A DNA stretch of 28,877 nucleotides from JABICX01 sp964528765 (GTDB lineage: Archaea > Nanobdellota > Nanobdellia > UBA10117 > JABICX01), in the NCBI GenBank assembly GCA_964528765.1, contig CAZGVA010000007.1:1-28877 (forward strand), written 5' to 3'. The notes beneath the pieces are model-generated. The model saw only the letters and a program-made list of their open reading frames with translations, made no database searches and was not told where the DNA came from. Position numbers and translations under genes: made by a program. Positions 7,501 through 15,682 of the stretch are shown here, in pieces; the stretch's first letter is position 1; every line of letters starts with the position of its first letter.

Positions 7501-8292
7501 ATGAAGACTCAAAATGTTGTGTTTCTGTTTATTGTATTTATATTTGTTCTAGGCTTATTTGAAAGTATACCTTTTACAGATATTATTGGTTTTATGGGTA
7601 TGGACTTTGATTCAGCAGGTCCGCCGGTAGCTCAGACAGAGAGTGAACAATGTGTTCAAGATTGTTTTAATGGCTATTGTTCTGCGTTTAATAAGGAAAG
7701 TGGTTCAGCAGATATGACTCAAGCAGAGATGCAAACAAACATTGTAAAGTATCAAGCGTGTATGTCTGAGAATCAAGCTACTTGTGATGAAAATTGTGGA
7801 ATGGTTACAGAACCAGATTATGATTCAATGAGCGATGAGCAAAAATGTATTACTGATTGTGTTGCTAAACACGACCCTGATGCGATTTGTGGAAATAGCC
7901 AAGAGGGTGAAGTTGGAAATGATGTTTGTCAAATGTGTGCACAGCAATGCGTTCATTTGTACGAAGGTCCATGTTTAGATGATGACGAAATTACCGCAAA
8001 AGAAAGTGTTTGTTATGCACAATGCGAGCACTGTTATGGTGCCTTAGTAATGGGCGATGCAGGCCAAACTGATGCTGATGGAAACACCTGGGATTGTATT
8101 GTAGATATTGAATGTGCAGATGCATCGGCAGAATTTGGAGATGATCCTGGAAGTGGACCCGCTAGTTATGAAGTGGGACATGAGCCAAGCGAAGATAATG
8201 TTGTTCCAGAAAGTTTTGCTCCGAAGTCAGGTGGATCATTTGGAGAAGTTTTCGAAGGAATTTCAGAGTTCTTTAGTAGCTTGTTTAGATAA
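7501..8292 (+). CDS. Secreted or anchored cysteine-rich protein
   Basis: 263 aa. The N-terminal hydrophobic segment (residues 6-22, VVFLFIVFIFVLGLFES) is a signal or anchor. The exported part has about twenty cysteines in CxxxC pairs (CVQDC, CDENC, CITDC, CQMCAQQC, CYAQCEHC), spaced like helical disulphide hairpins (CxxxC...CxxxC). The C-terminal ~60 residues are acidic, Gly/Ser-rich, and end in an amphipathic helix (GISEFFSSLFR) that could sit on the membrane. No family recognised. The pattern suggests a cell-surface or envelope protein like the one at 4347. The start is supported by the promoter at 7463. Confidence 0.7.
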   Translation: MKTQNVVFLFIVFIFVLGLFESIPFTDIIGFMGMDFDSAGPPVAQTESEQCVQDCFNGYCSAFNKESGSADMTQAEMQTNIVKYQACMSENQATCDENCGMVTEPDYDSMSDEQKCITDCVAKHDPDAICGNSQEGEVGNDVCQMCAQQCVHLYEGPCLDDDEITAKESVCYAQCEHCYGALVMGDAGQTDADGNTWDCIVDIECADASAEFGDDPGSGPASYEVGHEPSEDNVVPESFAPKSGGSFGEVFEGISEFFSSLFR

Positions 8293-8321
8293 GTCATTTA
8301 ATGCACGTTATGCGTAGTTTT

Positions 8322-9212
8322 CTATTCAATATGTATTTTTGTTCGTTTTAAGTAGAAATCCAATCCATGGAAAGGTAAAAAATGATTTATTATTTTACCA
8401 AATATATATTGTTCTTTAGATATCTTTAAATCAGACCAATCTATTTTTTCATCACCTAGTTTATATTTAGCTAACCTTGGAAGGGGAATATAACCTCTGA
8501 AACCATCTACGGCCACAAATAATTTTTCATCAACTAAATTATTGTTATAATATACTTCAAACATCTCTCTAAATCCATGACCTTCCCAAAAAGTTTTTAA
8601 CCACGGTTCTGTAAATTTTGATAATTCTTCACGCTCAACGTGTATGATTTTGAGATTAACATCGTCTTTAAAAGTATATATTCCTTTTATATCATTATAC
8701 TCCCAACCATCTGGTTCGGAATTTAATATTGTTTTTCTGATTTCGTTTATAGAATGCTTTTTTGTAATAAATTGTGGAAAATGTTTAGATAATAAATCTT
8801 CATGATCAGATAGCATAAGTTCAATATCTTCCCAGAAAATAATATCTATTTCAAATTTGTTTTTTTCTAAATTAATCTGCGAAAGTTTTCGAATTTCTTT
8901 TTGTAATTTAGCGTCTCTTTTAGCGCTAGTAGTTATTACAAATTTAGAAAGTGTTGGTTCAAAGTCGCTGGCTTTTTTTATTTCTTTATTAAGTGCAGCA
9001 AGAGTGATGGTCTTAACGTTCTTACATTGAATTCCTATTAAATTACCTTTAAAATTAAAATATATATCTACTCCTCCCTGTTTTTGACCTAATCTACCAT
9101 TTCTATGTACTATCTGTAAATTCCAGACTCTTTTTGATAAATCTTGAATAATAATTTCAAGTTCTTCCCATGATTTTGGTGTAGGTAAATTCGAAGTGGG
9201 TATTGTTGGCAT
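8322..9212 (-). CDS. Mrr-like PD-(D/E)xK nuclease-domain protein
   Basis: 296 aa from ATG 9212. This start is preferred over GTG 9224 because GGTGAT (9221-9226) is an ideal archaeal ribosome-binding site 7-8 nt before it. The N-terminal domain has the restriction-endonuclease-like signature GGVDIYFNFKGNLIGIQCK: D49 and Q62-x-K64, with an acidic helix (WEELEIII) before it and a VITTSAKRDAKLQKEI helix after, as in Mrr/Cap4-type nuclease domains of defence proteins. The C-terminal ~170 residues are not recognised and could be a sensor. It lies 61 bp downstream of a DEDDh exonuclease on the same strand, so the two may be a functional pair. DNA cleavage is inferred from the motif; a defence role is a further inference. 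Confidence 0.75.
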   Translation of the reverse strand: MPTIPTSNLPTPKSWEELEIIIQDLSKRVWNLQIVHRNGRLGQKQGGVDIYFNFKGNLIGIQCKNVKTITLAALNKEIKKASDFEPTLSKFVITTSAKRDAKLQKEIRKLSQINLEKNKFEIDIIFWEDIELMLSDHEDLLSKHFPQFITKKHSINEIRKTILNSEPDGWEYNDIKGIYTFKDDVNLKIIHVEREELSKFTEPWLKTFWEGHGFREMFEVYYNNNLVDEKLFVAVDGFRGYIPLPRLAKYKLGDEKIDWSDLKISKEQYIFGKIINHFLPFHGLDFYLKRTKIHIE

Positions 9213-9273
9213 ATTTATAATCACCGATTAAGGATAAAACGCTTCGTATTGTGTTTTCGAGTGAAGAAATTAT

Positions 9274-10056
9274 TTATTTACTCTTAGGTTCTGGAAATCT
9301 TCCTTCAATAGCTTTGTTTACAATATGTTTAACTTCGGAAGAAAAGTCTTTACTAATAATCCATTTCAAATAGTCAGAGTTATCTTTAGATAAAGACTCA
9401 AGTGTTTTTCCTTGGTGTGTTCCAAAATTTATGATTGCTTTCCCATTATGCCATTTAATTTTTCCATCATCATCAATCCATGAAGGATCTTTAAGGCTGC
9501 AAAATTTTTGTAAAGCAAGTATTTCTTTTGGTAGTTCATCATGTTGTTCTAATTGGGCTTTAAGGACATCAATAGTCGCTCTAACATCATTTTCAGCTCT
9601 ATGAGCATCTTCTAAATCCTTACCACAATATTTTGAGTAAGCAGAGCCCAAATCTTTTGGTTCCAACTTAAAATAAATGTTCTTTACATCAATTACTGTC
9701 CGTCCTTCTTTTGAGTAATTAATACCTGCTCTTTTAAATTCCGATTCAATAATTCTTAAATCAAAGTTTACACCATACCCACATAAATCACAGTTGTCTA
9801 AAAAATCAATTATTTTTTGAGCAAACTCTTTGAATTTTGGTTTATCTTTAACATCCTCATCTTTTATTCCATGAATATTTGTTGATTCAAGCGGAATTGG
9901 AATGGTGGGGTTAATAAGAGATTTTAATATTTCTTCTTGTCCATTAGGTAGGATTTTTATTATACAGATATCTATAATGCGGTCTTCTTGTTTATTCAAG
10001 CCCGTTGTTTCAAGATCTATAACTGCAATAGGTTTTGTTAATTCTAAACCAATCAT
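9274..10056 (-). CDS. DEDDh 3'-5' exonuclease (DnaQ/ExoX-like)
   Basis: 260 aa. All DEDDh residues are visible: D14 and E16 in IAVIDLETTG, D99 in GYGVNFDLRIIESEF, H152 and D157 in AHRAENDVRATIDVL. It should degrade DNA or RNA from the 3' end using two metal ions. Residues about 203-235 (INFGTHQGKTLESLS through YLKWIISKDF) match the small C-terminal domain found in exonuclease X-type proteins. A GAGG ribosome-binding site lies 8-11 nt before the ATG. Followed on the same strand by the Mrr-like nuclease; repair, RNA processing or defence are all possible roles. Confidence 0.88.
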   Translation of the reverse strand: MIGLELTKPIAVIDLETTGLNKQEDRIIDICIIKILPNGQEEILKSLINPTIPIPLESTNIHGIKDEDVKDKPKFKEFAQKIIDFLDNCDLCGYGVNFDLRIIESEFKRAGINYSKEGRTVIDVKNIYFKLEPKDLGSAYSKYCGKDLEDAHRAENDVRATIDVLKAQLEQHDELPKEILALQKFCSLKDPSWIDDDGKIKWHNGKAIINFGTHQGKTLESLSKDNSDYLKWIISKDFSSEVKHIVNKAIEGRFPEPKSK

Positions 10057-10111
10057 TTCAAGTTCCTCAATAATATTAAGTAACGAAGAGTTTTTATGTT
10101 TTTATATACTT

Positions 10112-10252
10112 AAAAAACACTATACTCAGACCAAGTTTGTCAAAAGTCTTAAGTTATTAATTGAAGCCCTGCTCTGAAAAACACTATACTGAAAACTAGT
10201 TTGTCTTTTTATATTATTGTATATATTGCAAAGAATACAAAAACCTTAAAAA
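10112..10252 (+). promoter_or_regulatory. Two tandem copies of a composite promoter cassette before the Nudix-nucleoside hydrolase operon
   Basis: Copy A: AAAAAACACTATACT at 10112-10126, then AGTTTGTC, then a weak ATTGAAG at 10160. Copy B: AAAAACACTATACTG at 10177-10191, then AGTTTGTC, then TGTATATATTGCAAAG (10218-10233; half-site ATTGCAAA 10225-10232), then TATA CTTAAAAA at 10245-10252, about 25 nt before ATG 10273. Copy B aligns closely over ~80 bp with 19045-19127. Confidence 0.7.
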
Positions 10253-10272
10253 TCCACATTTTGAAGTGATAT

Positions 10273-11283
10273 ATGGAAAATTTCATTGTAACAGGTTTCA
10301 GAGGAAGATTACATCCAATGGGTGTTGCTCCATTAGAAGATTATGTTACTTTAGATGATAGTATTAAACAGGGTCAAGTAAATGGACCTGCTCAATTAAC
10401 AGATATTGTTGAAATAACTCCCGATTTTCAACCAATAGCTTTACAGACAAATTCAGACGATATAAAAGTACTAACTGCTGAAGTTGGAACTGAATATAGA
10501 AAGCTTGTTGAAAGTGGAGATTTAACTCCAGGACCATTCGGAGATTTAATTAATATATTACAAGTTGAAGATAAGAAATATGTAATAACTTCTATTGGTC
10601 AAAAAGCATTTCATAAACCGGGACTTGCTGCTGATTTAGGAGTAGTTCTTAAGGGAAAAGACGCACTGGGCGAAGACGTTATTTATCTTATAACTGGTAA
10701 AAGAAAAGCAAATCCTGGAAAAGGCAAATCTGCTTGGTTTGGTGGATTTACAGGTATAGCACTAAAAGATGGAGATCAAGCATATCAATTAGATTCTGGA
10801 ATTTATACAGCACTTAAAGAAGGATTTGAAGAAGGTGACGTACATATTGATTGCCCAGAGATAGAAGATTTGCGAACATCATATGATGCTGATAATGTTA
10901 ATGTGAATATTCAATTAGGTGCATACTCTTTCGTAGGAGAAATTATTTATCTTGGAACAATCAAAACATCTGACGAGCTATTGGAAAATGGTGGAGAAAG
11001 ATTAGCTAATGATCTGAAAAGAGTTTATGCAACATCAGGTTATTTATGCGTTTCAGATTTAAACGATATGAACTTAAATGAAAATCAACTTGCTTCTTGG
11101 TTTAAGGCCGGAGATGATATTAAAGATCTTATTTTTACGAATATAACTTCACAAGTTAAAACTGGACAAGTTGGCGATCTAACTTCAACACTTGATTTTG
11201 GTATTAAACACCACAATGATTTTATTGCACCAGTTATTGAAACAGCTAATCAAGTATTTTATGATTCTAGTGAAGGTGAGTAA
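10273..11283 (+). CDS. Nudix-like hydrolase, divergent
   Basis: 336 aa. The central part resembles a Nudix fold: a strand VIYLITGKRKANPGKGK, then WFGGFTGIALKDG, then a helix ending LKEGFEEGDVHI (181-192), which approximates the REUxEExGU core of the Nudix box with K-E-x-x-E-E kept and the last Gly replaced by Asp. Nudix enzymes hydrolyse nucleoside diphosphates linked to another group; the substrate here is unknown. The N-terminal ~115 and C-terminal ~120 residues are unassigned. It is first in an operon with two nucleoside-hydrolase-like genes, which fits a route from a nucleotide derivative to free base. TATA at 10245 and GTGAT just before the ATG support the start. Confidence 0.5.
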   Translation: MENFIVTGFRGRLHPMGVAPLEDYVTLDDSIKQGQVNGPAQLTDIVEITPDFQPIALQTNSDDIKVLTAEVGTEYRKLVESGDLTPGPFGDLINILQVEDKKYVITSIGQKAFHKPGLAADLGVVLKGKDALGEDVIYLITGKRKANPGKGKSAWFGGFTGIALKDGDQAYQLDSGIYTALKEGFEEGDVHIDCPEIEDLRTSYDADNVNVNIQLGAYSFVGEIIYLGTIKTSDELLENGGERLANDLKRVYATSGYLCVSDLNDMNLNENQLASWFKAGDDIKDLIFTNITSQVKTGQVGDLTSTLDFGIKHHNDFIAPVIETANQVFYDSSEGE

Positions 11284-11284
11284 T

Positions 11285-12232
11285 TTGACTATACCTGTAC
11301 TTATTTACACAGATGCTGGAAGAGATGTTGATGATGTTGAAGCTATAACTTATTTAGTTGGATCACCAAACGTTGAGATTGTTGGTGTTGTTACAACGCA
11401 TATGATTCCCGATCGGAGAGCGTTTATTGCGAGAACAGTTTTAGATAATCTAGGTAAAACTGATGTTCCAATTGGTGTAGGATCAATATTTCCAATCGGA
11501 AAAGATGAAGAAGTCTTAGCTAAATATCTAAAAGAACATACTATTGAGGGAAAAACTTACGAAGGCGAAGGTTTAATTGAATGTTTTCATGATGGCGTTG
11601 ATTTAATACATGAATTAATTGGTAAATATGGATCTCAATTAAAGATTGCAGTACAAGCCCCATTAACTGATTTAGCAAAAGCTGCATTAAAAGATGAAGA
11701 AAATTTTTGTAAAGTTGGTGGATTATATATTCAAGGACAAGCAATCGTAGACGGACTCACGCTTTTAACAGATAATAATGCTTATAATATTAAAGAAGAT
11801 GAAGAAGCTTCACGAATAATATTTGGATTACAAGATAGAATTGAACTGACTTTTGTAGGAAAACATGCTGCTTATGAAGTTCCATTTTTACGTGAAGATT
11901 TTGCATTACTTGCTAGTACAGGAAATCCTGTTGGTAGGTATTTGAAAATCCATGCTGAAAAAGGTCTAGAATGTTTTGCAATAAGGGCACCAGATATTTT
12001 CAAAAGAGTTTTTGGTGTTGACGCAAATAAAGTTCATGAATTGAAGAAACTTTCTAATCCATATGATGCATTAGTTGCAAAAGCAATAGGTAAGCCAGAT
12101 GATTTATCTGGAGTTAAAGTTGGAAAACATACTTTGATTGGTATGAATGAAAACAATACTGGAGTTGAAGATCCAGAACTTGTCAAATCAGATTTAATGA
12201 ATACTATGCTTAAGGCATTAAAGGGGCAATGA
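11285..12232 (+). CDS. Nucleoside hydrolase (IUNH family)
   Basis: 315 aa from TTG 11285. This start is chosen because GGTGA (11275-11279) lies 5 nt upstream and the next residues PVLIYTDAGRD begin the fold; GTG 11276, overlapping the Nudix stop, is the alternative. Nucleoside hydrolases cleave the N-glycosidic bond of ribonucleosides through a calcium-binding Asp cluster. Here that cluster is TDAGRDVDD (9-17), with one extra residue relative to the usual DxDxGxDD and the first Asp replaced by Tyr8. The second calcium region NAYNIKEDEEASRII is present. The catalytic-histidine region, usually HDP, reads NPYDALVA, so His is replaced by Tyr. Substrate preference is probably unusual. It is the second gene of the operon. 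Confidence 0.78.
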   Translation: MTIPVLIYTDAGRDVDDVEAITYLVGSPNVEIVGVVTTHMIPDRRAFIARTVLDNLGKTDVPIGVGSIFPIGKDEEVLAKYLKEHTIEGKTYEGEGLIECFHDGVDLIHELIGKYGSQLKIAVQAPLTDLAKAALKDEENFCKVGGLYIQGQAIVDGLTLLTDNNAYNIKEDEEASRIIFGLQDRIELTFVGKHAAYEVPFLREDFALLASTGNPVGRYLKIHAEKGLECFAIRAPDIFKRVFGVDANKVHELKKLSNPYDALVAKAIGKPDDLSGVKVGKHTLIGMNENNTGVEDPELVKSDLMNTMLKALKGQ

Positions 12233-12239
12233 ATTAAAA

Positions 12240-13247
12240 ATGAAAAATTATTTACTAGCAATAGATTCTCCTGATCCAGATAATTTAGTTTTAGTTAGAT
12301 TAGCTCAAAATTTACTTATGAAAAAAGGTGACACGGTAAATGTTTTACTAACAGGTAGACCAATTAATTTTGATACTGAATCTAAACCAGATTTAGAGAC
12401 TTGGAATTATGATCATTCGCGTATGGCACTTACGGCTTCAGCAGCTCGTTTAAAGAATTTTCTTAGGTCATTTGATTCAAAAATTAATGTTTTTGATGGA
12501 GGCATTGCTCCGAGAACATTAGTACCACATCATTTTCATTTCCAAGATTATTACAAATTTTTAGATATTGATCCATTACGTTCTATTGCAGTATCTGAAT
12601 TAGACAATATTGAACTTTTAGCTGATGAAATAAAAGATGATGAATTCACCGTTTTGGTTGGTGGACCTATGACTGGTTTAGCAAACTTGATACAAAGATT
12701 TCCAAAAGTAGCAGATAATATAAGTGAAGTTCATGCAATGTATGCTTCTTTAGGTACAGTGAAATTATTGGATTTAGGTGATGCTCCCAGAGGTGCTAAA
12801 CAATTTAATGTGGCTTGCGATCCTTTTTCAGGTAAATATGTTGTTGATGCTTTAGATTGCCCAATATATTTTATTACTTCAGATTGTACGAGAGAAGATA
12901 AGATTGCATTTGATACACCTTACGAACTGAGAGATTTATTAAAAGATAACCCTGGTAATCGTAATCTTATTAATTTATACAATATTTGGTATGCTAATGC
13001 TGTTGAACCTCGGGGCGATAAAATATTTATTCATGATGTTTGTGTAGCGATATCCGCTTCAGAACATGGTAGAAAAGTATATGATTTTACACCAATGGAA
13101 ATTACTCGTTTTCCCACATTACCTGCTGAAAAAGAAGATTGGGGCGTTATAGAATTTAAGGAAAACCCTCGAAGTAATCTACATGTTTCAACAAAAGTCA
13201 AAAATCCTGCATTATATAAAAGTATATTACGAGAACAATTATATTAA
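12240..13247 (+). CDS. Nucleoside-hydrolase-fold protein, divergent paralogue
   Basis: 335 aa. The N-terminal LLAIDSPDPDNLVLVRLA occupies the position of the nucleoside-hydrolase aspartate cluster but lacks the usual GxDD. The core VGGPMTGLANLIQRFPKV and the loop FNVACDPFSGKYVVDA match the TNLA and eaNxxxDPeAA landmarks of the family. Several metal ligands therefore differ, and it may be a regulatory or scaffold partner, or have a different base or sugar preference. It starts 7 nt after the stop of the preceding nucleoside hydrolase, clearly in the same operon. No terminator hairpin is visible; a T-rich AAACTGTTTTTAAG follows at 13261-13274. Confidence 0.65.
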   Translation: MKNYLLAIDSPDPDNLVLVRLAQNLLMKKGDTVNVLLTGRPINFDTESKPDLETWNYDHSRMALTASAARLKNFLRSFDSKINVFDGGIAPRTLVPHHFHFQDYYKFLDIDPLRSIAVSELDNIELLADEIKDDEFTVLVGGPMTGLANLIQRFPKVADNISEVHAMYASLGTVKLLDLGDAPRGAKQFNVACDPFSGKYVVDALDCPIYFITSDCTREDKIAFDTPYELRDLLKDNPGNRNLINLYNIWYANAVEPRGDKIFIHDVCVAISASEHGRKVYDFTPMEITRFPTLPAEKEDWGVIEFKENPRSNLHVSTKVKNPALYKSILREQLY

Positions 13248-13292
13248 ATTGCCTTTTAGTAAACTGTTTTTAAGAATAAAAAAGAAAAAGAA

Positions 13293-13514
13293 TTAAGCTC
13301 CGATTAATTTCAAAAGTCCATGTACTAAGAATGCTGGCCAGACAGTTGCTTTCAAAACACCGGCAATTCCACTTAAAATTCCACTAGCCGTTGAAACATA
13401 ATAGATTGCTGCTCCAATGAATCCAAGAACATAAGCAAATCCACCTTCGCATTTACCATCCATTTTCCAACTACAACATTTATTTTTAATTGATTTCGTT
13501 TTTTTAGTTACCAT
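13293..13514 (-). CDS. Small membrane protein (73 aa)
   Basis: A lysine-rich N-terminus with CCSW and KC (cysteines 13, 14 and 22) is followed by two membrane helices at about 26-48 and 54-72 with GGFAYVLGFIGAAIYY. No known function. It lies 13 bp downstream of the second DUF4386 gene, but its minus-strand TATA box (TTAAATAC, centred ~25 nt upstream) sits inside an inverted repeat (13518-13543), so it may also have its own regulated promoter. Confidence 0.65.
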   Translation of the reverse strand: MVTKKTKSIKNKCCSWKMDGKCEGGFAYVLGFIGAAIYYVSTASGILSGIAGVLKATVWPAFLVHGLLKLIGA

Positions 13515-13517
13515 TTT

Positions 13518-13543
13518 GTTAAATACGTTAAGTTGTATTTAAC
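13518..13543 (-). repeat. 9-bp inverted repeat overlapping the promoter of the 73-aa gene
   Basis: GTTAAATAC (13518-13526) and GTATTTAAC (13535-13543) are perfect complements around an 8-nt spacer. The distal arm coincides with the TATA position for the gene starting at 13514 and the proximal arm abuts the upstream gene's stop (13528-13530). It could be an operator or an RNA hairpin between two cistrons. Confidence 0.6.
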
Positions 13544-14091
13544 TTCTTCTGATTGAATCCTTTAAGGATTAACCAAAATGAAAGAACTACTTCATTTAAT
13601 GCAATTGGAAGTGCAAAAAAGACAGTCATTGCAGATCCACTACTTAACAAACCAGTTGAATTTGCGATTAATAAAAGTATGATTGCGATTATTCCCCAAA
13701 TAGATATAACTTGTGGGACGATCTTTGATTTATACAGTACATAATATAACATAAGCGCACCCAGACTAAATATGTATACATAAATTAGGTCAGTATATAT
13801 TGTAGATTTTATAATTCCAAAATATAGAAGAAGAACTCCCATAATAAATATTATACCTTCTGTAATACGTGCAACTGCGTATCCTTTTGCTAAGGTTTTA
13901 TTATGTGGCTTAAGAATTGAAAACATCAAAATACCAATACTCGCTACAGCAATACCACTAATAAAATCAAGTAAAATAACTATTTTAGATAATTCTGCAT
14001 TCCCGAAAACACTTACACTAATAATATCCGTAAATAACGCGATTAAAAATAATGCTCCAACAGCTATTGCGGTCTTTCGGTTTGAATTCAT
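13528..14091 (-). CDS. DUF4386 family membrane protein
   Basis: 187 aa with about six membrane segments. The N-terminus NRKTAIAVGALFLIALFTD, the central Arg-Glu pair in YAVARITEGIIF, and YKSKIVPQVISIWGII match the DUF4386 pattern, a family of unknown function in bacteria and archaea. It overlaps the next-upstream paralogue by 4 bp (ATGA at 14088-14091), so the two are translationally coupled. The two share the whole topology and motifs (NRK/NRR start, YxSKIVPxxISIWGII), indicating tandem duplication. Confidence 0.8.
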   Translation of the reverse strand: MNSNRKTAIAVGALFLIALFTDIISVSVFGNAELSKIVILLDFISGIAVASIGILMFSILKPHNKTLAKGYAVARITEGIIFIMGVLLLYFGIIKSTIYTDLIYVYIFSLGALMLYYVLYKSKIVPQVISIWGIIAIILLLIANSTGLLSSGSAMTVFFALPIALNEVVLSFWLILKGFNQKKLNTT

Positions 14092-14639
14092 TTCTTAATC
14101 TCCTTCGTAGGCAGATTAAATCCTTTAATGATTAACCAAGCGGCTAGAAATACTTCGTTTGATATAATTGGGAGAAGTAAGAGAATATTTATTGTCGTAC
14201 CAATCTCTAATGAATTTGGTATAGTTACAAGTAGGGCAGCAATGATTCCCCAGATTGCGATAAATCGCGGAACAATTTTTGATTGATATATCAAATAGTA
14301 GAATGCAAGTGCTGCTACAATGAATATGTATGCATGACCAATGTAAAGCTGATCACGTAAGATTAATAGTGTAGGTGTATTAATTAAGAATAAGATTCCT
14401 CCAACAACCATAATTATACCTTCTATAAATCTTAAAGCAAGATAACCAAAAGATACTTTTTTGTTATATGATTTGAAAAGCGGAAACATAATCGCAGCAA
14501 TTCCAATAACTGCTACGCCACTTAGTACTTCAAGAATCATAACAATTACTTTTGATTCCAAAACACTACTAGCAAGAACGGCATAAGCATATAATATTAA
14601 AATTCCAACAATGATTGCGTTCCTTCTGTTTGTATTCAT
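14088..14639 (-). CDS. DUF4386 family membrane protein, tandem paralogue
   Basis: 183 aa, six predicted membrane segments, same family features as its neighbour: NRRNAIIVGILILYA, YLALRFIEGIIMVVGG, YQSKIVPRFIAIWGII and a C-terminal EVFLAAWLIIKGFN. The minus-strand TATA box GAAGTTAAATAACGG is centred ~24 nt before the ATG; nearly the same bases (GAAGTTAAATAC) form the promoter of the 73-aa gene at the other end of the cluster. It is the first gene of the three-gene cluster, divergent from the gene at 14717. Confidence 0.8.
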   Translation of the reverse strand: MNTNRRNAIIVGILILYAYAVLASSVLESKVIVMILEVLSGVAVIGIAAIMFPLFKSYNKKVSFGYLALRFIEGIIMVVGGILFLINTPTLLILRDQLYIGHAYIFIVAALAFYYLIYQSKIVPRFIAIWGIIAALLVTIPNSLEIGTTINILLLLPIISNEVFLAAWLIIKGFNLPTKEIKK

Positions 14640-14679
14640 TTAGTTATTTATGCAACCGTTATTTAACTTCTTTGTAAGT

Positions 14680-14695
14680 TTCGAACTATTTTTAA
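14680..14695 (+). promoter_or_regulatory. BRE/TATA promoter of the 14717 gene
   Basis: TTCGAACTATTTTTAAC: third copy of the TTCGAAC-type promoter, TATA centred about 25 nt before ATG 14717. Confidence 0.65.
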
Positions 14696-14716
14696 CGTTT
14701 TCTTACTAATAAGTAA

Positions 14717-15271
14717 ATGGGAATTTTTGAAATAAGAGAAGCTAACAAAAAACTTGCTTTAAGCAAATTAGCTGCTGAGCGTGAAGCGTATAAAATGATC
14801 GATGATTTTGTAAATGATGATCTACGAAAATCACCCTATACATCTTTAATGCAAAGTCAAGTTAGTATAAAGAGGAATTCTTATATTCATTGTGATAAAT
14901 ATCCACTTTTAGTCAAGCAGATATTAGATTTGAATACATTAGTTATGCTTCTTCAAGGAAATCGAGGTAATCCAGTTTCTATGCATTTTAGATCAGATGG
15001 TGAAGTAGTGTGGGACAGAAAATCTCTGCATGGAGCACATTACGTTGATGAGTCAGTAACCTTGAGCGGAGTAATTCCTATGAAAGGCGAAGTACTATTA
15101 GCCAAGCGCCCATATGAAACAATTGAAATAAATACTGGTGGAAAACATGAAAGATTTTTTGGAATGAAAACACCTGTTAAGAAAAAAACAGATATTCCTT
15201 ACTTTACAGCGCATCCAACTGAAATAAGAAGAAATGTCGATGTTCACTGTGTTGATCGCAGAACTTATTAA
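14717..15271 (+). CDS. Hypothetical 184-aa protein
   Basis: No family recognised. A charged N-terminal helix (FEIREANKKLALSKLAAERE) is followed by a mixed alpha/beta region (MHFRSDGEVVWDRKSLHG, VTLSGVIPMKGEVLLAKRPY) and a C-terminus rich in His, Arg and Lys. Likely soluble. The TTCGAAC-type promoter supports the start and suggests leaderless expression. The next genes are on the opposite strand, so it is monocistronic. Confidence 0.65.
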   Translation: MGIFEIREANKKLALSKLAAEREAYKMIDDFVNDDLRKSPYTSLMQSQVSIKRNSYIHCDKYPLLVKQILDLNTLVMLLQGNRGNPVSMHFRSDGEVVWDRKSLHGAHYVDESVTLSGVIPMKGEVLLAKRPYETIEINTGGKHERFFGMKTPVKKKTDIPYFTAHPTEIRRNVDVHCVDRRTY

Positions 15272-15314
15272 ATGTGATTTATTTGAAAGGATGAATTTAG
15301 TTTTTAATAATGAT

Positions 15315-15366
15315 TAGAATATGAAGTAAAATAAAAAAAATAAAATTAAGCTTTAGTTAAAAGCTT
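15315..15366 (-). terminator. Hairpin plus U-tract terminator for the acidic micro-protein gene
   Basis: AAGCTTT (15348-15354) and AAAGCTT (15360-15366) form a 7-bp stem with a 5-nt loop; reading on the minus strand it is followed by TTTTATTTTTTTTATTTTAC. The stem overlaps the stop codon at 15365-15367. Confidence 0.6.
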
Positions 15367-15499
15367 ATTCAGAGTCTTTATCGTTATCTTCTTGATCTTC
15401 GGTTTTATCTTCCTGGTCGTCAGTTTTATCTTCTTGATCTTCAGGTGGTGTAATTGTTTTTTCTTGATCGTCTATTAATTCTAGTTTTTCATTATCCAT
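15365..15499 (-). CDS. Acidic repeat micro-protein (44 aa)
   Basis: ATG 15499 to TAA 15365. The protein is almost entirely Asp/Glu/Gln/Lys/Thr with a repeated unit EDQEDKT / DDQEDKT / EDQEDND, likely intrinsically disordered. GAGGT lies 6 nt before the ATG on the minus strand, and a TATA-like CTTAAATAG sits about 45 nt upstream, so unlike most genes here it should have a short leader with a ribosome-binding site. A hairpin and U-tract follow the stop. Function unknown; a polyanionic mimic, chaperone-like or nucleic-acid-protein antagonist role is only speculation. Confidence 0.55.
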   Translation of the reverse strand: MDNEKLELIDDQEKTITPPEDQEDKTDDQEDKTEDQEDNDKDSE

Positions 15500-15682
15500 T
15501 TGATTTACCTCAGTGGATGAGCGACTCTCCGTCCCTATTTAAGGCTTGTCTAGTTGTTGCGGCAGGTGCTTTTTTTCGATAAAAACACTAGCATCAGGTT
15601 AATGTAATTAAAAATTAATGGCTATACCTCTGCTAATAAATACTGGCATAATTCTTCAGATAATGTATATTTGTTCACTTTC

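Noticed and set aside
9902..10177. Plus-strand ORF opposite the exonuclease
   Set aside because: It is antisense to well-defined exonuclease motifs and runs into the promoter cassette.
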